From RGIG2945 sp045540355 (GTDB taxonomy: Bacteria > Bacillota > Clostridia > Oscillospirales > Acutalibacteraceae): a DNA stretch of 64,000 bases. The DNA is taken from contig JAZQHB010000097.1 of the NCBI GenBank assembly GCA_045540355.1, positions 62,001-126,000 of the forward strand, read 5' to 3'. Under the pieces are notes generated by a model. It was not told where the DNA came from and did not search any database. It saw nothing but the letters and a program-made list of their open reading frames with translations. Positions 59,856-64,000 of this stretch are shown piece by piece; position 1 is the first letter of the stretch, and every line of letters begins with the position of its first letter. Position numbers and translations under genes: made by a program.

Positions 59856-61205
59856 TTATTTGTGTTGCATCTTGATTTTAGGAGTAAAAAATATCACTTC
59901 TTTTGATAGAACTATCAAAGCGTAAAGATTCGGAACTGCCATAAGGAAATTCAGAATATCCGAAATATTCCAGACTGTTTCAAGCCTCGTCACGCAACCG
60001 ACGAAAGAAAAAGCTACATAAATAATTTTAAACGGGATTTTTGACTTTTCACCGAATGCAAATCTTGAACTGATTTCGCCGTAGTATGACCACCCTACAA
60101 TGGTAGCAAAGGAAAACAGTACGAGGCAGACTGTCACAATATAGGGTGCATAATTGCCGAATACAGATGAAAATGCTTCGATGTTAAGTTCAACTCCGTC
60201 AAGCTCGGAATTTTTATTCCACACCATCGGGCAAAGGATTGTAAATGCGGTAACGGTACACATTAGTATCGTATCAATAAAGACCTCGGCTATACCCCAC
60301 ATTCCCTGAATATGCGGTGATTTGACATCAGATGCCGCGTGAATAATCCCCGTCGAGCCGAGTCCTGCCTCGTTGGAAAAAACACCGCGGGAAATTCCGT
60401 ACCGCATAGCTTTCATCACACCGAAACCCATCGCACCGCCGCTGACAGACCTGAACGAAAAGGCTTCCGAAAAAATGCTTTTGAGCACAGGTATGATGTT
60501 TTCATAAAAGCTGAAAATCACAACGAAAGATGCAATCAGAAAAATCATACTCATAATCGGCACCGTCTTTTCCGTAAAAACCGCAATCCGTTTAAGTCCG
60601 CCGAAGATGACAATACTTACAATTAGTGCCACCGCCAATCCGCAGATTATCGGCGACAGACCGAAGCTTTTATTCAGGGAAACAGAAATGGAATTTGCCT
60701 GGGTCATATTGCCTATGCCGAATGATGAAAACGCACACAATACTGAAAAGATAACCGCAAGCAAATCTGAACCCACACCGTTTTTAAGATACACCGATGC
60801 ACCGCCGAACCACTCACCTTTTTTATTTTTGAAGCGGTATTTTACGGAGAGAAAATTCTCACAGTATGCGGTAATCATTCCGAAGAATGCCGACACCCAC
60901 ATCCAGAAAACCGCACCCGCACCGCCGTGAGCAATTGCAGTTGCAACACCTACAATGTTTCCCGTACCGACACAAGCGGCAAGTGATGAAAACAAGGCTT
61001 GTCGTTGGGAAATCGAGTTTTCGTCACTTGCCTTTCCGACATCTTTTTTAAAAAGTGACAGAATAGTTGACCTGAACCATAAATTAAATTTTGTCAGCTG
61101 AAAAAAACGAAGCCTGAATGTGAGAAATATCCCCACACCCAAAAATGCGACCAGCGAAAAAGGACCCCACAAAAAATGACTTAATCTTGAAATGAAACTT
61201 GTCAT
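59856..61205 (-). CDS. alsT: Sodium:alanine/glycine symporter (AGCS)
   Basis: A 449-aa eleven-helix transporter of the AGCS family, taking up alanine or glycine with sodium. Clear motifs are AACVGTGNIVGVATAIAHGGAGAVFWMW (read as AACVGTGNIVGVA and GGAGAVFWMW), GVFSNEAGLGSTGIIHAAS and FATIVGWSYYGE. The ATG at 61205 has AAGGAG six bases before it; the longer frame runs into a 7-bp tandem repeat. It seems monocistronic. Confidence 0.93.
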   Translation of the reverse strand: MTSFISRLSHFLWGPFSLVAFLGVGIFLTFRLRFFQLTKFNLWFRSTILSLFKKDVGKASDENSISQRQALFSSLAACVGTGNIVGVATAIAHGGAGAVFWMWVSAFFGMITAYCENFLSVKYRFKNKKGEWFGGASVYLKNGVGSDLLAVIFSVLCAFSSFGIGNMTQANSISVSLNKSFGLSPIICGLAVALIVSIVIFGGLKRIAVFTEKTVPIMSMIFLIASFVVIFSFYENIIPVLKSIFSEAFSFRSVSGGAMGFGVMKAMRYGISRGVFSNEAGLGSTGIIHAASDVKSPHIQGMWGIAEVFIDTILMCTVTAFTILCPMVWNKNSELDGVELNIEAFSSVFGNYAPYIVTVCLVLFSFATIVGWSYYGEISSRFAFGEKSKIPFKIIYVAFSFVGCVTRLETVWNISDILNFLMAVPNLYALIVLSKEVIFFTPKIKMQHK

Positions 61206-61239
61206 AAAACTCCTTATGAATGCAGAGTCCACCGTTCTC

Positions 61240-61270
61240 ATTCTGAATTCTGCACTCTGAATTCTGCATT
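61240..61270. repeat. 7-bp tandem repeat, copy 3
   Basis: Units ATTCTGA, ATTCTGC, ACTCTGA, ATTCTGC, then ATT. Same family and orientation as 3782-3812 and 6513-6543, but without a clear GTGGGC hairpin. It lies between alsT and the radical SAM promoter. Confidence 0.8.
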
Positions 61271-61286
61271 AAATTTAAATAATCTC

Positions 61287-61315
61287 TTGTAATTTCACAA
61301 AAGCTGATATATAAT
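61287..61315 (+). promoter_or_regulatory. Promoter of radical SAM gene
   Basis: TTGTAA (61287-61292), 17-base spacer, TATAAT (61310-61315). Confidence 0.78.
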
Positions 61316-61356
61316 ATTTTTTAGTTGTATTTTAGTAAAAATATAGGAGAAATAGT

Positions 61357-62757
61357 ATGACTTTTAAAGAAAAAACCGAAAGAGCGGTTGTCGGCGGTAT
61401 TATCAAAAGACTTTTGAAATATGTCAAGAAAAACCCCGACAAAAATATGCCTAAGCTTGTCGGTTTTGCAGAGATGTTTGTAGGTAAAATTTTTCCCTCA
61501 GACAATTTCAGAAAACTCAAAGAGGGTGCAGCTGACCCCGAAAACAACTGGACTAAGCTTGCCAAAAAATTTATTGAAGATGTTGACGAAAACATCATTC
61601 TCAAAATGGCACTCGCTTTTGGTCTCGGTGCAGGTGTTCACGGAACAAAGACTGTAAGAGAAAACAGAGAAAAATACGATTGCAACTTCCCTTGGGTTAT
61701 TCTCATGTCCCCGACAAGTGCCTGCAACCTCAGATGCAAAGGCTGTTGGGCAGCTGAATATGACAATAAGAAAGAGCTTTCGTATGATGAAATGGATTCA
61801 ATCGTTGCTCAGGGCAGAGAGCTCGGCACGCATTTCTATATGTTCACCGGCGGTGAGCCGTTAATCCGCAAGAATGACATTATCAAGCTTTGCAAAAAAT
61901 ATCAGGACTGCGTATTTTTAGCTTATACAAACTCAACACTCATCGATGAAAAATTCTGCGAAGAAGTCAAGGAAATCGGTAACCTCACATTCGCTTTGAG
62001 TATCGAAGGCAGTGAAGAAAGCAACGATGCCCGTCGTGGTGAAGGTATACATCAGACCGTACTTTCCAAGATGGAATTGATGAAAAAGCATAAGCTTCTC
62101 TACGGTATTTCCGTATGCTACACATCACAGAATCTTGAAGCGGTAACATCTGACGAATTTATTGATAAGATGATTGACCTCGGAGTAAAATTCTCCTGGT
62201 ACTTCAATTATATGCCCGTCGGTGCTCATGCAGTACCCGATCTTATCCCGAGAGTTGAACAGAGAAAAGAGCTTTATCATTGGTTGAGAAAAGTCAGAAA
62301 CTCCAAGACAGGTAAAACACTTTTCATTGTTGACTTCCAGAATGACGGCGAATATGTCGGCGGTTGTATCGCAGGTGGCAGAAACTACTTCCATGTCAAC
62401 CCCGCAGGCGATATCGAACCTTGTGTATTCATTCACTTTGCCGATTCAAATATCAGAGAGCATACTTTGTTGCAAGCACTCAACAATCCGCTTTTCCAGG
62501 AATATTATCACAATCAGCCGTTCAATGATAACCACTTAAGACCTTGCCCGATGCTTGAAAATCCCGAAAGATTGAGAGAAATGATTAAAAAGACCGGTGC
62601 AAAGTCGACCGACTTCCTCGCTCCCGAAGATGTCGAAACCGTATGTGCAAGATGCGATAAGTTTGCGGCGGCGTGGAAAGAAGAAGCACAAAAGCTCTGG
62701 GAATCAACTCCCCACCCCAACCCGAAAACTCAATATTACAGAGATAAAAACCGCTGA
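61357..62757 (+). CDS. Radical SAM protein with C-terminal cysteine region
   Basis: A 466-aa radical SAM enzyme. The iron-sulfur motif CxxxCxxC appears as SACNLRCKGCW (Cys123, 127, 130), followed by the GGEP strand (FTGGEPLI). An N-terminal extension of about 110 residues precedes it. The C-terminal part has further cysteines (VGGCIAGGRNYFHVNPAGDIEPCVF; RPCPM; VCARC) that resemble a SPASM/twitch auxiliary cluster site. AGGAG precedes the ATG. There is no linked peptide or substrate gene in view, so the reaction is unknown. Single gene with its own promoter and terminator. Confidence 0.88.
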   Translation: MTFKEKTERAVVGGIIKRLLKYVKKNPDKNMPKLVGFAEMFVGKIFPSDNFRKLKEGAADPENNWTKLAKKFIEDVDENIILKMALAFGLGAGVHGTKTVRENREKYDCNFPWVILMSPTSACNLRCKGCWAAEYDNKKELSYDEMDSIVAQGRELGTHFYMFTGGEPLIRKNDIIKLCKKYQDCVFLAYTNSTLIDEKFCEEVKEIGNLTFALSIEGSEESNDARRGEGIHQTVLSKMELMKKHKLLYGISVCYTSQNLEAVTSDEFIDKMIDLGVKFSWYFNYMPVGAHAVPDLIPRVEQRKELYHWLRKVRNSKTGKTLFIVDFQNDGEYVGGCIAGGRNYFHVNPAGDIEPCVFIHFADSNIREHTLLQALNNPLFQEYYHNQPFNDNHLRPCPMLENPERLREMIKKTGAKSTDFLAPEDVETVCARCDKFAAAWKEEAQKLWESTPHPNPKTQYYRDKNR

Positions 62758-62776
62758 TTTCAGCGGTTTTCTTTTT
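62747..62776 (+). terminator. Terminator after radical SAM gene
   Basis: AAAACCGCTG (62747-62756) pairs with CAGCGGTTTT (62761-62770), then CTTTTT. The stop codon lies in the loop side of the stem. Confidence 0.85.
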
Positions 62777-62870
62777 AATCGTCCCGGCTTTCTTCTGTAA
62801 AAAACCTTGAAAGCACGAAAATATGTTTCTTATCTAAAAATAAATTTGCTATGCACGAAAATATATTTTA
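62776..62870. repeat. AATCGTCCC...GCACGAAAAT repeat, copy 3
   Basis: AATCGTCCCGGCTTTCTTCTG (62777 on, first 20 bases conserved with the other copies), then GCACGAAAATAT at 62813 and again at 62853. As in copy 1, the second half occurs twice. Confidence 0.65.
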
Positions 62871-62884
62871 ATCAATTCCAATCT

Positions 62885-62997
62885 TATCACATTGCGAAGC
62901 AATATATCGCATACAAAGTATATATCGCATTTGTCTAACAAATATATCGCACAAACAAAGTTCGTATATCGCTATTTTGATATCATGATATCAAAAT
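62885..62997. repeat. Tandem hairpin array 3 (ATATCGC spacers)
   Basis: Hairpins ATTGC-GAA-GCAAT, ATAC-AAA-GTAT, ATTTGT-CTA-ACAAAT and ACAAAC-AAA-GTTCGT (one mismatch), each followed by ATATCGC (ends 62910, 62928, 62950, 62972), then a perfect 24-bp palindrome at 62974-62997 centred on ATCATGAT. It is the same family as arrays 1 and 2 in opposite orientation (their minus-strand spacer is ATATCAC). This and the neighbouring repeat fill the 352-base gene-free stretch 62758-63109. Confidence 0.85.
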
Positions 62998-63063
62998 GCT
63001 AAATTATCATACACTAAACTGCTCACAAACCATATTGCACTTCTCTATCGCGTATCTATCAGG

Positions 63064-63107
63064 GGACGGCAAAAAATCCACCAAGAGAATTTCTCTCGGT
63101 GGATTTT
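63064..63107 (-). terminator. Terminator after XRE gene 2, with CCGTCCCC flank
   Basis: AAAATCCACC (63073-63082) pairs with GGTGGATTTT (63098-63107), with an inner GAGA/TCTC stem. The minus strand continues TTTTTTGCCGTCCCCTGAT; the last 12 bases also occur in the loop of the terminator at 19458. Confidence 0.85.
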
Positions 63108-63109
63108 GT

Positions 63110-63445
63110 TTAGCTCTTATATTCATCAATTTCGCGAAGAATTTTATAAAGCTGTTCTTGTTCTTCTTTTGTTTTTGTTGATAAAAACTCATAACACTCT
63201 ATGGGGATATTTTTTGAAGCATTATTGTACTCGTCAAGTTTTTCAAATAGCTTCGACAAAGGTATATTTAATGCAGAAGAAATTTTCCATACACTTTCAA
63301 TTGTTGCATTCTTTTCTCCACGCTCAAGCTGACCAATATAATTCGGATGGCACGAGGATAATTCGGCAAGCTTTTCCTGGCTCAAGCCTGCTTGCGTTCT
63401 GTAATTTCTTATTCGTTGTCCGACAAGTTTTGCTAAATTATTCAT
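63110..63445 (-). CDS. XRE-family regulator paired with SLOG gene 2
   Basis: A 111-aa protein with an N-terminal Cro/C1 helix-turn-helix (IRNYRTQAGLSQEKLAELSS and PNYIGQLERGEKNATIESV) and a short helical tail (FLSTKTKEEQEQLYKILREI). The ATG at 63445 follows AAGGTGATT. It is divergent from the partial SLOG-family gene at 63589. The arrangement repeats that at 44.7-45.6 kb, though the two regulators are only distantly alike in the DNA-binding part. Confidence 0.85.
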   Translation of the reverse strand: MNNLAKLVGQRIRNYRTQAGLSQEKLAELSSCHPNYIGQLERGEKNATIESVWKISSALNIPLSKLFEKLDEYNNASKNIPIECYEFLSTKTKEEQEQLYKILREIDEYKS

Positions 63446-63536
63446 AACAATCACCTTATAATATAGTCTATAAATACTTAAAATAAATATCCACACACTA
63501 TTGATGTTTTTTGTTGTATGTTATATACTATTAGTG

Positions 63537-63564
63537 TTGTTGTTTAAAATTTAATATTTATAGT
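63537..63564 (+). promoter_or_regulatory. Promoter of SLOG gene 2
   Basis: TTGTTG (63537-63542), 16-base spacer, TATAGT (63559-63564). Upstream, ACTATTGATGTT and ACTATTAGTGTT form a direct repeat about 30 bases apart that could bind the XRE protein. Confidence 0.5.
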
Positions 63565-63588
63565 ATTGTATTAAAGAGGTTTTTGATT

Positions 63589-64000
63589 ATGAAAGAAAAG
63601 ACTTGCTGTTTTAGCGGACACAGAAATATACCTGATACTCAAAAAAGTTCCGTTTGTTTGCGATTACAGTCAGAAATTGAAAAACTAATTCACAACGGAT
63701 ATACAGAGTTTTTAACAGGTGGTGCTTTGGGGTTTGATACTTTGGCAGCAGAAACCGTACTGAAGCTAAAAAATTCCTTTCCTCAAATCAGACTTATTCT
63801 TATTCTTCCTTGTATTTCGCAAGCGAAATACTGGTCTGACAAAGATAAAGACAAGTATGAAGAAATTAAAAATCACGCAGACGAAATATTTTACACATCA
63901 CAAACTTATTACAACGGCTGTATGCATAAGCGAAACCGATATCTTGTCGATAAAAGCTCTGTTTGCATTTGTTATCTTACAGAGCAAATAGGTGGAACTG
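63589..64000 (+). CDS. SLOG/DUF1273-family protein 2, 5' part
   Basis: The first 137 codons of a gene that runs off the window. Residues CCFSGHRNIPDT, FLTGGALGFDTLAAETVL, IRLILILPCISQ, ADEIFYTSQTYYNGCMHKRNRYLVD and CICYLTEQIGGT match the DUF1273/YpsA-type SLOG family closely, including the SGHR and TGGALGFD loops of the ligand pocket. It is a diverged paralogue of the protein at 45109. AAAGAGGT precedes the ATG. The role is unknown; related SLOG domains are thought to sense or process nucleotide derivatives. Confidence 0.85.
   Translation, partial: MKEKTCCFSGHRNIPDTQKSSVCLRLQSEIEKLIHNGYTEFLTGGALGFDTLAAETVLKLKNSFPQIRLILILPCISQAKYWSDKDKDKYEEIKNHADEIFYTSQTYYNGCMHKRNRYLVDKSSVCICYLTEQIGGT

Noticed and set aside
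62885..62997. CRISPR array
   Set aside because: Units are too short, spacers are the constant part and the stems vary; no cas genes are near.
1..64000. tRNA or rRNA genes
   Set aside because: No cloverleaf with a GTTCGANNC-type arm and CCA-compatible end, and no rRNA-like sequence, was noticed; tRNAscan would be decisive.

Overview
The window looks like a chromosomal segment of a low-to-moderate GC Gram-positive anaerobe of class Clostridia, most likely near Oscillospiraceae/Ruminococcaceae. This is inferred from: strong AGGAGG-type ribosome sites with frequent TTG and GTG starts; many TTGnnn-N17-TATAAT promoters; a MurT/GatD-like pair; MBOAT/DHHW/DUF4358 envelope genes; BspA-like repeat proteins; sodium-coupled transporters; and a Firmicutes-type LexA box. 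I saw no rRNA, tRNA or CRISPR array.

Layout. 1-3.6 kb: 3' part of sstT, a DUF11 protein, a rhodanese lipoprotein, a PAS protein and an EamA transporter. 3.8-9.4 kb: a hexuronate operon (uxuA, a UxuB-like SDR, eda, kdgK) behind two membrane-protein genes. Mannonate made by the reductase is dehydrated by UxuA to KDG, phosphorylated by KdgK and split by Eda. 9.4-12.4 kb: two BspA-like surface proteins, each with its own promoter, and a candidate structured RNA. 12.7-19.4 kb: an uninterrupted phage head module (TerS, TerL, portal, protease/scaffold, decoration, capsid, connectors) ending in a connector-fibre fusion, with no tail, lysis, integrase or replication genes in view. 19.5-22.3 kb: an ECF sigma / anti-sigma-like / DD-carboxypeptidase operon. 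22.4-29.97 kb: a MATE pump, a wall-polymer O-acylation cluster (DHHW, MBOAT, DUF4358, SGNH) and a HAD phosphatase with a secreted propeller-like protein. 30-34.2 kb: a duplicated 133-aa gene flanking an MFS transporter, then a glycosidase-like protein. 34.2-38.8 kb: an SDR, a VUT transporter, an XRE/membrane protein, a lipoprotein and hemolysin III. 38.9-45.6 kb: KtrB/KtrA, ROK and SIS genes interrupted by a RhuM cassette, followed by Fic and an XRE/SLOG pair. 45.6-52.5 kb: an EF-G-like GTPase, a possible SOS-controlled small gene, a DUF4353 lipoprotein and two glycosyltransferases. 52.6-57.7 kb: a racemase / GatD-like / MurT operon and a membrane-anchored beta-propeller. 57.9-64 kb: a Na/Pi symporter, AlsT, a radical SAM enzyme, and a second XRE/SLOG pair that runs off the end.

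Across this background lies a mosaic of short intergenic repeats: 7-bp tandem arrays, a GTGGGC hairpin, an AATCGTCCC...GCACGAAAAT element, and strings of trinucleotide-loop hairpins joined by ATATCAC/ATATCGC. They occupy gaps inside the uxu operon and the O-acylation cluster. The observations I rate highest are: the tailless head module; the hairpin arrays whose stems change while staying complementary; the RhuM insertion bounded by a 42-bp direct repeat; the two divergent XRE/SLOG modules; a GatD lacking both catalytic residues; and the unassigned RNA at 12.23-12.39 kb.
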